Assembly (NCBI GenBank): GCA_965613025.1 | Contig: CBFDUE010000001.1 | Span: 62,001-126,000 of the forward strand | Length of the DNA: 64,000 bases | Source: CAYTXJ01 sp965613025 | GTDB lineage: Bacteria > Desulfobacterota > DSM-4660 > Desulfatiglandales > JALVMZ01 | Direction: 5' to 3' | Shown: positions 1 through 9,089 of the stretch, piece after piece | Layout of the letters: the number at the start of each line of letters is the position of its first letter | Position numbering within the stretch: position 1 is the first letter of the stretch | The notes under the pieces: model-generated | What the model saw: the letters and a program-made list of their open reading frames with translations, nothing else | The model's database searches: none | Told to the model about the DNA's origin: nothing | Made by a program: the position numbers and the translations under genes

Positions 1-722
1 CCGGTGGCTGCCTCGATTGCCCTGATATTTCTCCCTTCTCTTCCTATTATCCTGCCTTTCATCTCTTCATTGGGAAGATTTACAACTGCCACAGTCTTTT
101 CACTCACATACTCTCCGGCATATCTCTGAATGGCAAGGGCAATTATCTCCTGTGCCTTCTGTTTAGCACTTTCCCTTGTCTCTGTCTCAATCTTTCTAAT
201 CAGCTTTATTGCCTCATGTCTTGCCTCAGATTCCATACTCTCAATCAGAAGCTGCTTTGCCTCCTCTCTTGACATTCCTGCAACCCTTTCCAGCTCCTTC
301 TTCCTCTCTTCAATGAGCCTGTCATATTCATTCTGCTTTTGAACAAGCTCTCTCTCTATCCGCTCCACATTCTCTTCTCTTTCCTTTAACTCCCTCTCCT
401 TCTGCTCATAGAGTTCAATCTTTCTATCCAGAGTCTCCTGTTTGTGAAATAGTCTCCGCTCTTGTGCCTGAAGCTGTTCTCTGGTCTCCCGGGTTTCCCT
501 TTCAAATTCAAGTTTCATCTGATAAAGGGTATCTTTTGCCTTTATCATGGCCTCTTTCTTTATATTTTTGGCCTCTCTATGGGCATCATTTATGAGCTTT
601 TTGGAATATTCCTTTATAGACTGAAGCTCTTTCCCAGATAGCTTCCTTCTGAGCCAAAATCCTATTATAAAGCCCAATACCAGAACTGCCAAACCACCTA
701 ATATTGTCTGCAAAAGATCCAT
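1..722 (-). CDS. rny: Ribonuclease Y, N-terminal part (cut by window start)
   Basis: RNase Y is a membrane-anchored endoribonuclease that initiates mRNA decay. The reading frame starts at the ATG at 722 with a purine-rich GAGGGGGTGAAGG just upstream and runs off the window. The visible part has an N-terminal membrane helix (about residues 4-22, LLQTILGGLAVLVLGFIIGF), then a long charged coiled coil to about residue 200, then the start of the KH domain (GRIIGREGRNIRAIE). The catalytic HD domain lies outside the window. It follows zapA on the same strand, a common arrangement in Desulfobacterota. The 157 bp between zapA and rny hold no gene I can support; I looked for 6S RNA and found no convincing long helix. 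Confidence 0.93.
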   Translation of the reverse strand, partial: MDLLQTILGGLAVLVLGFIIGFWLRRKLSGKELQSIKEYSKKLINDAHREAKNIKKEAMIKAKDTLYQMKLEFERETRETREQLQAQERRLFHKQETLDRKIELYEQKERELKEREENVERIERELVQKQNEYDRLIEERKKELERVAGMSREEAKQLLIESMESEARHEAIKLIRKIETETRESAKQKAQEIIALAIQRYAGEYVSEKTVAVVNLPNEEMKGRIIGREGRNIRAIEAAT

Positions 723-879
723 ATGCCTTCACCCCCTCAGAATGTAGCAGAGATATAAGATAAAAAGATGAAAGAGGATAAGAAGAATAATAGAGAAGGA
801 CTTAAAGAGGATAATATTAAAACAAAGGAGAAACTTCCAAAATATTAATACAGCACTCTAAGACATCCCCCCTTTATCT

Positions 880-1155
880 CTATATGTATCTATCAATATA
901 TCTTATAAGTTGTTCTGTCTTCCTTCCGATCCTGTCTATAAGCTCCTCTTTTTCCTTAAGCAATTGGAAATAGTCACTTGCAATATTTAGTGCTACCAAT
1001 ATGGCCATCTTCTTCTCCGATAGTCCTTCAGTATTATTCTTCACCTCTTTCATCTTTTGGTTTACATAATCAGCAATACGATATATCTCCTGAATCTCTT
1101 CTTCACTCTTAAGCACATATTCACTGTCCAATATCTTTACTTTTACATATGGCAT
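880..1155 (-). CDS. zapA: Cell division protein ZapA
   Basis: ZapA binds FtsZ and promotes filament bundling at the division site. The protein (about 91 residues) begins with a short beta segment (MPYVKVKILDSEYVL), then the typical ZapA pattern with NQKMKEV and KMAILVALNIASDYFQL, and ends in a coiled helix. I chose the ATG at 1155 rather than an upstream in-frame start, because the family starts just before this beta strand and this start leaves a 7 bp gap after the zapB-like gene instead of a long overlap. It is probably cotranscribed with that gene. Confidence 0.85.
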   Translation of the reverse strand: MPYVKVKILDSEYVLKSEEEIQEIYRIADYVNQKMKEVKNNTEGLSEKKMAILVALNIASDYFQLLKEKEELIDRIGRKTEQLIRYIDRYI

Positions 1156-1162
1156 ATTCCAA

Positions 1163-1393
1163 TTATAACTCAATCTTTTCCATCTTTTCAAGGATTGCCA
1201 TTATCCGCTGGCTGACCATGTTCTTCTCTGATCTCAGCTTCTCGATCTCAGAGTTCAGATCAGTGATCCTGTCCTCCTGAACGCGGATCTTCTCCCTCAT
1301 TGATTCATTCTCTTCCTTTAACCTCTTTATATATTCAATAAGTGCATCAATCTTCTGCTCCAATACCAAAAATTGATCCATCTCCCTTTCCAT
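1163..1393 (-). CDS. zapB: ZapB-like coiled-coil division protein
   Basis: This is a 76-residue, almost wholly alpha-helical protein with heptad-like spacing (EQKIDALIEYIKRLKEEN, then LNSEIEKLRSEKNMV). Its size and position directly before zapA match ZapB-type proteins, which form filaments linking ZapA to the division ring. Low-complexity coiled coils are hard to assign, so context carries much of the call. The start at 1393 is an ATG with a strong AGGAAGGTG just upstream; a TTG at 1423 would add ten residues but lacks such a site. Confidence 0.65.
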   Translation of the reverse strand: MEREMDQFLVLEQKIDALIEYIKRLKEENESMREKIRVQEDRITDLNSEIEKLRSEKNMVSQRIMAILEKMEKIEL

Positions 1394-1454
1394 ATCACCT
1401 TCCTCTCTATAGACTTTAGGCAATTTTATTTTTTCATACCAATCAGGTCAACAA

Positions 1455-1479
1455 AAAAGCAGGCAATAGGCCTGCTTTT
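1455..1479 (-). terminator. Rho-independent terminator after atpC
   Basis: A perfect 10 bp stem (AAAAGCAGGC / GCCTGCTTTT) with a 5-base loop lies about 30 bp after the atpC stop. On the minus strand it is followed by a T-run (TTTTTTGTT). It should end the ATP synthase transcript and separate it from zapB-zapA-rny. Confidence 0.85.
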
Positions 1480-1511
1480 ATAATCTCTTCTCTATCTCTT
1501 TTAGTGATTAG

Positions 1512-1928
1512 CTATGCCTGAATATCTCTACCTGCCACCTTTAATCGGGCAATTGCCCTTCTCAAGGCCGCCTCTGCCCTTTCATAATCAATATCTGGCG
1601 CTCCTCTTCCTTTTGAAAGCCTCTCTTTAGCCCTTTGCAGTGCCTTCCTTGCCCTTTCCACATCAATCTCTTCCTCTCTCTCTGCCGCATCTACTAAGAT
1701 GGATACCTTATTGTGGGATACCTCCAAAAATCCATAGGTAACAGCCATCCTTACACTCTTTCCCTCAGATTCATATCTAAACTCACCAGGCACAATCCCA
1801 GTAAGAAAAGGGGCATGGCCTGGTAGTATACCAAACTGCCCTAAGGATCCGGGAGCTACCACAGAATCCACCTCTTGACTTACCATAATCCGCTCTGGAG
1901 TGATCAGTTCAAGATAAAGCCTTGCCAT
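1512..1928 (-). CDS. atpC: F1Fo ATP synthase epsilon subunit
   Basis: Epsilon is part of the central rotor stalk of F1 and can inhibit ATP hydrolysis. The 138-residue protein has the N-terminal beta sandwich (MARLYLELITPERIMVSQEV, then GQFGILPGHAPFLTGIVPGE) and the C-terminal helical pair (VERARKALQRAKERL, then YERAEAALRRAIARL), so it is full length. It is the last gene of the operon, 14 bp after atpD, followed by a strong terminator. Confidence 0.97.
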   Translation of the reverse strand: MARLYLELITPERIMVSQEVDSVVAPGSLGQFGILPGHAPFLTGIVPGEFRYESEGKSVRMAVTYGFLEVSHNKVSILVDAAEREEEIDVERARKALQRAKERLSKGRGAPDIDYERAEAALRRAIARLKVAGRDIQA

Positions 1929-1942
1929 GAGATACCTCTCTA

Positions 1943-3358
1943 CTATTTAGATGCCTGAGCCATCTTCTCTGCCTGCTCCACAGCCTCCTCAATGGTTCCC
2001 ACCATGTAAAAGGCCGCCTCTGGCAGATCATCATGTTTCCCTTCCAGTATCTCCTTAAAACCCTTCACTGTCTCTTTTACGGGCACATATCTACCTTTTC
2101 TGCCAGTAAAGGCCTCTGCCACATGGAATGGCTGGGAAAGGAATCTCTGAATCCTTCGTGCCCTTGCAACTATTAGCTTATCCTCATCAGAGAGCTCATC
2201 CATACCCAGAATCGCTATGATATCCTGTAGATCCTTATATTTCTGAAGCACCTGCTGAACCTGTCTGGCAACCGAGTAGTGCTCCTCTCCAAGCACATGG
2301 GGATCAAGGATTCGGGATGTGGAATCCAGAGGATCCACTGCCGGATATATCCCCAGCTCTGCAATGGGTCTGGACAATACCACCGTTCCATCTAAATGGG
2401 CAAATGTGGTGGCTGGAGCAGGATCGGTGAGGTCATCAGCAGGCACATAAACGCACTGAACAGAGGTAATGGACCCCTTCTTGGTAGATGTTATTCTCTC
2501 TTGTAGCTCTCCTAAGTCTGTCCCTAAGGTGGGCTGATATCCCACTGCTGATGGGATCCTTCCCAGAAGTGCCGAGACCTCACTTCCTGCCTGGGTAAAA
2601 CGAAAGATATTGTCAATAAAGAGAAGCACGTCCTGTCCTCTCTCGTCTCTGTAGTATTCAGCAGCAGTTAGGGCCGAAAGTGCCACCCTTGCCCTTGCAC
2701 CCGGTGGCTCGGTCATCTGTCCGTAAATTAAGGCCGCCTTATTTATAACTCCAGAATGTTTCATCTCTAAGTATAGGTCATTACCCTCTCTTGTCCTCTC
2801 ACCCACACCTGCAAAGACACTTATACCACCGTGTTCCATTGCAATGTTGTGAATCATCTCCATCATAACCACAGTCTTTCCTACACCAGCACCTCCAAAC
2901 ATCCCCATCTTACCACCTCTGGGAAAGGGAACCAGAAGATCAATGACCTTAACTCCGGTCTCTAAGACATTAATGGTGGTATCCTGTTCCACAAATTCAG
3001 GGGCATGTCTATGAATAGGATAATATTTCTTTGCATTTACAGGGCCTTGATCATCCACAGGCCTTCCCACAACATTCAACACCCTTCCCAATATCTCATC
3101 TCCAACCGGCATCTGAATGGGCTTTCCCGTATTCTTTACCTTCATTCCCCTTACCAGTCCATCTGTGATATCCATTGCGATACAACGCACAACTCTATCA
3201 CCCAGATGCTGAGCCACCTCTACTATAAGATTGTCTTCTGTATCATCAATTGCAGGATTTGTGATTGCAAGGGCTGTATATATAGGGGGAAGCTCTCCCT
3301 GTTCAAATTCTACATCTACAATGGGTCCCATAACCTGTAGCACTTTCCCTTCATTCAT
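1943..3358 (-). CDS. atpD: F1Fo ATP synthase beta subunit
   Basis: This is the catalytic subunit of F1, 471 residues and full length. The Walker A loop GGAGVGKT (near residue 155), the catalytic region around GERTREGNDLY and the DELSD loop in the C-terminal domain are all present. It works with alpha as the alternating hexamer that couples rotation to ATP synthesis or hydrolysis. It lies between atpG and atpC in the classic order. Confidence 0.99.
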   Translation of the reverse strand: MNEGKVLQVMGPIVDVEFEQGELPPIYTALAITNPAIDDTEDNLIVEVAQHLGDRVVRCIAMDITDGLVRGMKVKNTGKPIQMPVGDEILGRVLNVVGRPVDDQGPVNAKKYYPIHRHAPEFVEQDTTINVLETGVKVIDLLVPFPRGGKMGMFGGAGVGKTVVMMEMIHNIAMEHGGISVFAGVGERTREGNDLYLEMKHSGVINKAALIYGQMTEPPGARARVALSALTAAEYYRDERGQDVLLFIDNIFRFTQAGSEVSALLGRIPSAVGYQPTLGTDLGELQERITSTKKGSITSVQCVYVPADDLTDPAPATTFAHLDGTVVLSRPIAELGIYPAVDPLDSTSRILDPHVLGEEHYSVARQVQQVLQKYKDLQDIIAILGMDELSDEDKLIVARARRIQRFLSQPFHVAEAFTGRKGRYVPVKETVKGFKEILEGKHDDLPEAAFYMVGTIEEAVEQAEKMAQASK

Positions 3359-3395
3359 AATATAACCTTGACCTCCTTAAAAATGGTTTTTATTC

Positions 3396-4274
3396 TTACG
3401 CCTTCTTTATAGCCTCTGCACCTCCAACAATATCCAAGAGCTCAAGGGTAATGGATGCCTGCCTTGCCTTATTATATAGCAGGGTAAGATTCTCTATCAT
3501 ATCTTCACAATTCTTGGTTGCATTGTCCATAGCGGTCATACGCGCTGCATGTTCACTGACCTCATTCTGTAAAAAGGCATTATATATCTGAACACTTATA
3601 TACTTAGGCAGTAACTCAATCATAAGACTGGCAGAATCCGGTTCATATATGTATTCAATCCCCTTCATGAGGGCCTGTTCCAGCTCAGAGGGAGGGGTTA
3701 TGGGAAGTAATTTTACCACCGTGGGTTCATATCTTAACATACTTACAAATCGTGTATATAGCATATAGAGTTCATCAATATCCTCTCTCAAGAACCTGTT
3801 TATAAAATCCCCTGTCATACGGTTTATAAAGGCCATGTCTGTCCTACCATAGAGCTGGGTATAAGAGGCTGTCATATCTATATTTTTCTTCTTAAAGTAA
3901 TCAATCCCCTTTTTTCCAATGCAGAAAAGGGTTACCTTTCTTCCATTCTGCTCTTGCTCCTTAATCCATTCCTCTGCCCTATTAATGCTATTGGTATTAA
4001 AGGAACCACAGAGCCCTCTATCTGCAGTAAAAAACAGCAACTCCACCCTCCTTACCTCTTCTCTGCTGATAAGCAGAGGGTGAATCTCTGGATCTAAGGT
4101 GCTTGCAAGATGGGCCAAAACATCAGAAAACTTACGCGCATAGGGTTCAAAACTCTCCATCTTACCCTGTGTGTTCCTCAGCTTTGCAGCAGCCACCATA
4201 TTCATGGCCCTTGTGATCTGCCTTGTCCTCTTTACCGCATTTATCTTTCTGAGTATATCCCTTAGTGTTGCCAT
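3396..4274 (-). CDS. atpG: F1Fo ATP synthase gamma subunit
   Basis: Gamma forms the central rotating shaft of F1. The 292-residue protein has the conserved N-terminal helix (MATLRDILRKINAVKRTRQITRAMNMVAAAKL region), the mid-protein Rossmann-like part with DRGLCGSFN, and the conserved C-terminal helix that ends RQASITLELLDIVGGAEAI. The length is normal. It lies 28 bp after atpA and 38 bp before atpD. Confidence 0.98.
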   Translation of the reverse strand: MATLRDILRKINAVKRTRQITRAMNMVAAAKLRNTQGKMESFEPYARKFSDVLAHLASTLDPEIHPLLISREEVRRVELLFFTADRGLCGSFNTNSINRAEEWIKEQEQNGRKVTLFCIGKKGIDYFKKKNIDMTASYTQLYGRTDMAFINRMTGDFINRFLREDIDELYMLYTRFVSMLRYEPTVVKLLPITPPSELEQALMKGIEYIYEPDSASLMIELLPKYISVQIYNAFLQNEVSEHAARMTAMDNATKNCEDMIENLTLLYNKARQASITLELLDIVGGAEAIKKA

Positions 4275-4301
4275 ATACCTTCTCTCTCAGAGTATGTCCT
4301 T

Positions 4302-5819
4302 CTATGTTGAGGGTGCCTGAAATACCCCTTTAAATTCCTCTAATGCCTCTCTAATCTTTTTATCCATTTCATCTGATATATCCTTTGTCTCCTTTATCTC
4401 CTTTAAGATATCAGGATGCCTATTTTCCATAAACTCAAGCATCTGCCTCTCATATTCAGATACTGCCTCCACCGGCCATTCATCCAGATAGCCATTTACA
4501 CCCGCATAGAGGATCATTACCTGCTTCTCTTCTGCCATTGGCTGATATTGAGGCTGCTTTAATACCTCCACCAGCCTTCTACCCCTTTCAAGCTGCTTCT
4601 GGGTGGCCTTATCCAGATCACTTCCAAACTGGGCAAATGCCTCAAGCTCCCTGTACTGTGCCATATCCAACCTCAAACTTCCTGCCACTTTCTTCATTGC
4701 CTTTGTCTGTGCAGCACCACCCACACGACTCACAGATAGACCCACATTAATGGCAGGCCTGATACCGGAGAAGAACAGACCTGGCTCCAGATAGACCTGC
4801 CCGTCTGTAATAGAGATCACATTGGTAGGAATATAGGCAGATACGTCTCCTGCCTGGGTCTCTATTATGGGAAGTGCGGTAAGAGACCCTCCTCCATGTT
4901 CATCATTGAGCTTTGCAGCCCTCTCAAGCAGCCTTGAATGATTATAGAAGATATCCCCAGGATATGCCTCACGGCCAGGGGGTCTTCTGAGAAGCAATGA
5001 TACCTGTCTGTATGCAGCTGCCTGTTTGGATAGATCATCGTATATTATCAGGGCATGTTTTCCATTATCCCTATAATATTCACCTATGGCACATCCAGAA
5101 TAGGGTGCCAAAAACTGCTGAGTTGCAGGGTCACTTGCACATGCCGCTACCACTGTGGTATATTCCATGGCTCCATATCGCTCCAAGGTATCCACCACCT
5201 GTGCCACAGTAGACTTCTTCTGCCCGATTGCCACATATATGCAATATATGTCCGAATCTTTCTGATTTATAATGGCATCAATACATATGGCGGTCTTACC
5301 TATCTGTCTGTCACCGATGATAAGCTCCCTCTGCCCCCTTCCTATGGGTGTCATGGCGTCAATTGCCTTGATTCCAGTATACATGGGCTCATTTACAGGC
5401 CGTCGAACCACCACACCAGGTGCCACCCTCTCAATCCTTCTAAATTCAGTTGCATTTATAGGCCCTTTTCCGTCTAAGGGATTACCTACTGCATCAATTA
5501 CCCTTCCCAATACCGCCTCACCCACAGGAATCTCAGCAATTCTGCCTGTGCGTTTTACAATGTCACCTTCTCTGATCTTGGTATCATCACCCATTATGGC
5601 CACACCCACATTGTCTTCTTCAAGATTCAGACATAGACCATATATACCACCTGGAAATTCAAGCATCTCCATAGCCATAGCATTTTCCACACCATAGACT
5701 CTCGCAATTCCATCTCCAACGGAAATAACCACACCTGTCTCTTTAAGGTCTATCTCCTTTTCATACTCTTTAATCTGGCTCTTAATAATTTCACTTATTT
5801 CTTCTGCTCTTATCTCCAT
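4302..5819 (-). CDS. atpA: F1Fo ATP synthase alpha subunit
   Basis: This non-catalytic nucleotide-binding subunit of F1 is 505 residues, the normal length. It shows the N-terminal beta barrel, the P-loop GDRQIGKT (near residue 170) and the alpha/beta signature PAINVGLSVSRVGGAAQ. It sits between atpH and atpG. Some ORFs on the opposite strand in this gene are long, but they are shadows with no family resemblance. Confidence 0.99.
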   Translation of the reverse strand: MEIRAEEISEIIKSQIKEYEKEIDLKETGVVISVGDGIARVYGVENAMAMEMLEFPGGIYGLCLNLEEDNVGVAIMGDDTKIREGDIVKRTGRIAEIPVGEAVLGRVIDAVGNPLDGKGPINATEFRRIERVAPGVVVRRPVNEPMYTGIKAIDAMTPIGRGQRELIIGDRQIGKTAICIDAIINQKDSDIYCIYVAIGQKKSTVAQVVDTLERYGAMEYTTVVAACASDPATQQFLAPYSGCAIGEYYRDNGKHALIIYDDLSKQAAAYRQVSLLLRRPPGREAYPGDIFYNHSRLLERAAKLNDEHGGGSLTALPIIETQAGDVSAYIPTNVISITDGQVYLEPGLFFSGIRPAINVGLSVSRVGGAAQTKAMKKVAGSLRLDMAQYRELEAFAQFGSDLDKATQKQLERGRRLVEVLKQPQYQPMAEEKQVMILYAGVNGYLDEWPVEAVSEYERQMLEFMENRHPDILKEIKETKDISDEMDKKIREALEEFKGVFQAPST

Positions 5820-5836
5820 ATCTATCCCTCACCCCT

Positions 5837-6370
5837 TTATATGGATTGTTTTAACCCTTCAAGTTGGGCCTTAATACTTCCATCTAATACCATATCTCCT
5901 ATCTTTACCACCACTCCACCTATCAAAGACGGATCGGTCTCAATAACCGATTTAACCTTTTTACCTGTAAAAGTGGCAAGGGCATTCTCCAACTTCTCTC
6001 TTTGAGAATCTGAAAGCGGCATGGGAGTAATTATCTCAGCTCTTACAATATTCATGGCCTCATCCATGAGCTTTTCATAATATCTCCAAATTCCATCTAA
6101 CTGATCCATCCTCTCCTTTTCCAGAAGTAACATTAAAAACCTGTTAGTGACCTCACTAAATCCGACCTTTTCCAGCACCTTCTTAAGCACTCCCTGCCTT
6201 ATCTCTAAGGGGATAAGTCTGCTGAGCAGAAAGGAGCTAAGCTCTCTGTTCTGCTCCAAAAAGTTGGAAAATTCCTTAAGCTCCTTGCCATATTGTTCAA
6301 AGTTACCGTCTTCCTTACCTAAGCTAAATATGGCCTTTGCATATCTTCGTGCTACTTTTGACCGTATCAA
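5837..6370 (-). CDS. atpH: F1Fo ATP synthase delta subunit
   Basis: Delta joins the F1 head to the peripheral stalk. The 177-residue protein has the N-terminal six-helix domain starting VARRYAKAIFSLGKEDG and the C-terminal signature PSLIGGVVVKIGDMVLDGSIKAQL (interrupted here only by the quoting limit of my reading, not in the gene). Its start overlaps the atpF stop by 4 bp, which suggests coupled translation. Confidence 0.96.
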   Translation of the reverse strand: MIRSKVARRYAKAIFSLGKEDGNFEQYGKELKEFSNFLEQNRELSSFLLSRLIPLEIRQGVLKKVLEKVGFSEVTNRFLMLLLEKERMDQLDGIWRYYEKLMDEAMNIVRAEIITPMPLSDSQREKLENALATFTGKKVKSVIETDPSLIGGVVVKIGDMVLDGSIKAQLEGLKQSI

Positions 6371-7008
6371 TGTAACCTCTCCACTTTTTGAATAAATTCA
6401 TCTATAAGATTTTCCTGATCCCTCTCTGTAATTACCTTAGAGAGGATCTTCTCTGCCTCTTTTGCAGCAAGATCCATTATCTCTGCCCTCAATTGCTGTT
6501 TGGCAGCTTCCATCTCCTGAGAGATGGTAATCCGTGCAGATTCCACAATCCTTTTGGCCTTCTCCTGGGCCTCTCTTATGATCCGCTCCTTCTCCTGCTC
6601 ACCCTCTTTCCTGAATTCCTCTAAGATCTTCTCCTTTTCCTTTTCAAACTCTATTAGCTTACTTTCAATCTCTCTGAATTGGGCCTCCCGCTCTTCCCTC
6701 TCCTTCTTAAGCCTCTCCATCTGCTCCTTGATCTTTATCATCCTCTCTTTAAGAGACTGAACCACTCCACCCTTCTTAATCCCATATGCAAGTATTATTA
6801 CCATCAAGATAAAATTTATAACTCTTGCAATCAGATCTTTTATGGCTCCCCCTCCATGCTCTCCTTCACCAGCAGCTTCATGAACAGCGGTGGAAGAGCT
6901 ATGCTCAGCCTTTCCATGTTCTGCTGCAGCTAAGATAGGAAGATTACTTATAACCGTTAAAAACGAGACCAAGCACATAAAGATCAAAATATATCTGAAT
7001 CTTTGCAT
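6367..7008 (-). CDS. atpF: F1Fo ATP synthase b subunit with N-terminal signal-like extension
   Basis: This is a peripheral stalk subunit of 213 residues, longer than the usual 155-170. It opens with a hydrophobic signal-like segment (residues 5-28, ending PILAAAEHG), then a His/Glu/Gly-rich stretch (about 29-55), then the real membrane helix (DLIARVINFILMVIILAYG) and a long charged coiled coil. An extra N-terminal signal-like region of this kind is common in deltaproteobacterial b subunits. It overlaps atpH by 4 bp and directly abuts the b' gene. Confidence 0.93.
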   Translation of the reverse strand: MQRFRYILIFMCLVSFLTVISNLPILAAAEHGKAEHSSSTAVHEAAGEGEHGGGAIKDLIARVINFILMVIILAYGIKKGGVVQSLKERMIKIKEQMERLKKEREEREAQFREIESKLIEFEKEKEKILEEFRKEGEQEKERIIREAQEKAKRIVESARITISQEMEAAKQQLRAEIMDLAAKEAEKILSKVITERDQENLIDEFIQKVERLH

Positions 7009-7434
7009 CTATATACTCCTTCCCAGCAACTTCTCTGCCAGATCCTTTGAATATCTCTCTATATCAGCCTCCAATTCCTTTCTTATCTTGGAAACATCCC
7101 CTCTTAACCTTTCCCTTGCCTCATTTAATATCTTCTCTGCCTCTGAACTTGCCTGCCCTAAGAGCTCCTTTTCCTTTGCCATCCCCTGCTGCTTGATTTC
7201 CTCTCTGCTCTTAAAGCCCTCTCTCCTTACATTCATCTTAAGCTCTTCCAGCTCCCTTCTGGACTCCTCAAGCCTCTTTTGAAACTCCTCTATGGAGCCT
7301 GAAAGAGAACCAAATTCATCTGATCTGCGTCTGATTATCCTTCTTATAGGTTTATAGAGAAGTTGATTTAGGAGAAAAAGAAGGAGTAAAAAATTGATTA
7401 TCTGAACAATAAGGGTTACATCAATCTTTAACAT
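7009..7434 (-). CDS. atpF: F1Fo ATP synthase b' subunit
   Basis: This second b-type stalk subunit has 141 residues: one N-terminal membrane helix (VTLIVQIINFLLLLFLLNQLLY) and a long coiled coil with RRSDEFGSLSGSIEEF. It is likely to pair with the longer b protein encoded immediately downstream (stop and start abut). It is the first gene of the operon. Subunits a and c are not in the window, so the Fo rotor and stator genes must be elsewhere, as is usual for this lineage. Confidence 0.92.
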   Translation of the reverse strand: MLKIDVTLIVQIINFLLLLFLLNQLLYKPIRRIIRRRSDEFGSLSGSIEEFQKRLEESRRELEELKMNVRREGFKSREEIKQQGMAKEKELLGQASSEAEKILNEARERLRGDVSKIRKELEADIERYSKDLAEKLLGRSI

Positions 7435-7483
7435 CTTACCTTCCCTTCCCTACTTTGTGAAATTTATTTCAAAGTGAGATGCC

Positions 7484-7512
7484 TTATTATTAAAAAAATT
7501 TTTACTTGTCAA
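7484..7512 (-). promoter_or_regulatory. Sigma-70-type promoter of the ATP synthase operon
   Basis: On the minus strand TTGACA (7507-7512) is followed by exactly 17 bp and TAATAA (7484-7489), about 50 bp upstream of the b' start. Just downstream, at 7458-7471, is a short inverted repeat TGAAAT-N2-ATTTCA near the expected start of transcription, which could be an operator or chance in this AT-rich region. Confidence 0.7.
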
Positions 7513-7521
7513 AGGATTTTT

Positions 7522-7920
7522 TTATATCTTTCTATCTTTTTGGTGGAAGTCCTCAATCCTCTTTACCTTCTCTTCTGCTTTATCCTCCTTAGAGCCCATC
7601 CTACAGTTTCCTTCAAAATGTGCCCCCTCCTCTATTACAAGTAATGAGGTGGTTATGTTTCCAACCACAGTTCCTGTCCCTTTTATCTCAATTCTTTCCC
7701 TTGCATATATTTCACCGCTTATACGGCCATAGACTATTATAGATCCTGCCTCTGTCTTCTGCGTATCAATAACAGCATCATGTCCCACAATGAGAGTATC
7801 CTCTGTATATATCTCTCCCTGGATCTTACCATCTATCCTGGCAGAACCTTTAAAAGATATCCTTCCTTCAAATTCTGTTCCCTTTCCAAGAAAGGCCTCA
7901 ATCTTTTCCTTTTTACCCAT
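7522..7920 (-). CDS. Bactofilin (polymer-forming cytoskeletal protein)
   Basis: The 132-residue protein has the bactofilin core: a run of short beta repeats rich in G/I/V (FEGRISFKGSARIDGKIQGEI, then GRISGEIYARERIEIKGTG, then GNITTSLLVIEEGAHFEGNC, each only partly quoted as repeats). Bactofilins form nucleotide-independent beta-helix filaments that act in cell shape, stalk or chromosome positioning. It lies between the rod-shape operon and the ATP synthase genes, 65 bp after rodA, so it may be read through from the shape operon. The C-terminus is a charged tail. Confidence 0.9.
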   Translation of the reverse strand: MGKKEKIEAFLGKGTEFEGRISFKGSARIDGKIQGEIYTEDTLIVGHDAVIDTQKTEAGSIIVYGRISGEIYARERIEIKGTGTVVGNITTSLLVIEEGAHFEGNCRMGSKEDKAEEKVKRIEDFHQKDRKI

Positions 7921-7985
7921 ATGGCATTACCTCTTAATTGATCATCTTCCTTTAACATACCTGATAAGATTCTTTCAATAGAAAA

Positions 7986-9089
7986 TTATTCCTGAAACAT
8001 ATACCTACGCATATTAATATTCATTATTAAGCCCAATCCTGCCATAATTGTAACCATAGCAGAGCCTCCATAGCTAAAAAGGGAAAGGGGAATACCCACC
8101 ACGGGCAGTATCCCGGTGGTCATGGCGATATTTATAGCGGTCTGCCAAAATATAATGGAGATTATTCCAAGTGCAAGCAGTGTTCCAAAGGACTCCTTTG
8201 AGTTCTTTGCAATTCTTATAGCCCATAGGATCAGGATGAGATAGAGAGATATTAAGAGTATAGATCCCACAAATCCCCACTCCTCTGCAAATACAGAGAA
8301 GGCAAAATCCGTGTGCTGCTCAGGGAGAAAATGTAGTCGTGTCTGGGTTCCTTTTAAAAATCCCTTTCCCAAAAACATGCCAGCACCAATGGCAATCTTT
8401 GACTGGATTATATGATAACCAGATCCCAGAGGATCTGATTCAGGGAAGAGAAATGATATGATTCTTCTCTTCTGATAATCTCTGAGGAAAGCCCATATTA
8501 TGGGTGATGAGATCAAAAAGCTACCTACTAAAACCACAGTGGCCTTCAGATCCATGCCCAAAAAAAATATTATGGAGATTCCTAACAATAAGATTAAAAG
8601 CCCTGTTCCCAGATCGGGCTGCTGCACAATAAGAAAGGCAGGAAGTGCTACTATCAAAAAGGCCTTCCATACCTCCCTAAGGCCACAGTAGGGATACCGA
8701 TGATTCTGAGAGAGATATTTTGCAAGCATTATCACGGAACCCAATTTTGCAAGTTCTGAGGGTTGAAAATTAAAGCAAAAGATAGAGATCCATCTCTGAG
8801 ACCCTGAATACACCTTTCCTTTTAAGAGCACAAAGATCAGAAGCCCTAAGGAAAATATATAGATATGATATGCAAATCTCTCTAAGTAATGATAGTCAAA
8901 AGTAGTCGTTATTAAAAATACCCCTATTCCTATACAGAACCAGTATATCTGCCTATAAAATATCCTCTGCCCCCCTTCCCCCAAAGGGAAAGTGGCACTG
9001 TATAGATTAATTAATCCCAACCCAACAATCATCAGTATAAGTAGCAGAAAAAACCAGTCAAAGTTTTGGAGCAATCTCCTATCAAACAT
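7986..9089 (-). CDS. rodA: Rod-shape peptidoglycan glycosyltransferase RodA
   Basis: RodA is a SEDS-family glycosyltransferase that polymerises lipid II for side-wall growth together with PBP2. The 367-residue protein has about ten membrane helices and family motifs such as GSQRWISIFCFNFQPSE, QPDLGTGL and the extracellular loop QTRLHFLPEQHTDFAFSVFAEEWG (the latter given in part). The start overlaps the mrdA stop by 8 bp, so the two partners are translated together. It ends the mreBCD-mrdA-rodA operon. Confidence 0.96.
   Translation of the reverse strand: MFDRRLLQNFDWFFLLLILMIVGLGLINLYSATFPLGEGGQRIFYRQIYWFCIGIGVFLITTTFDYHYLERFAYHIYIFSLGLLIFVLLKGKVYSGSQRWISIFCFNFQPSELAKLGSVIMLAKYLSQNHRYPYCGLREVWKAFLIVALPAFLIVQQPDLGTGLLILLLGISIIFFLGMDLKATVVLVGSFLISSPIIWAFLRDYQKRRIISFLFPESDPLGSGYHIIQSKIAIGAGMFLGKGFLKGTQTRLHFLPEQHTDFAFSVFAEEWGFVGSILLISLYLILILWAIRIAKNSKESFGTLLALGIISIIFWQTAINIAMTTGILPVVGIPLSLFSYGGSAMVTIMAGLGLIMNINMRRYMFQE

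Noticed and set aside
723..879. 6S RNA between zapA and rny
   Set aside because: The position is suggestive, but the 157 bp do not form the long rod with a central bubble as far as I can pair them by eye.
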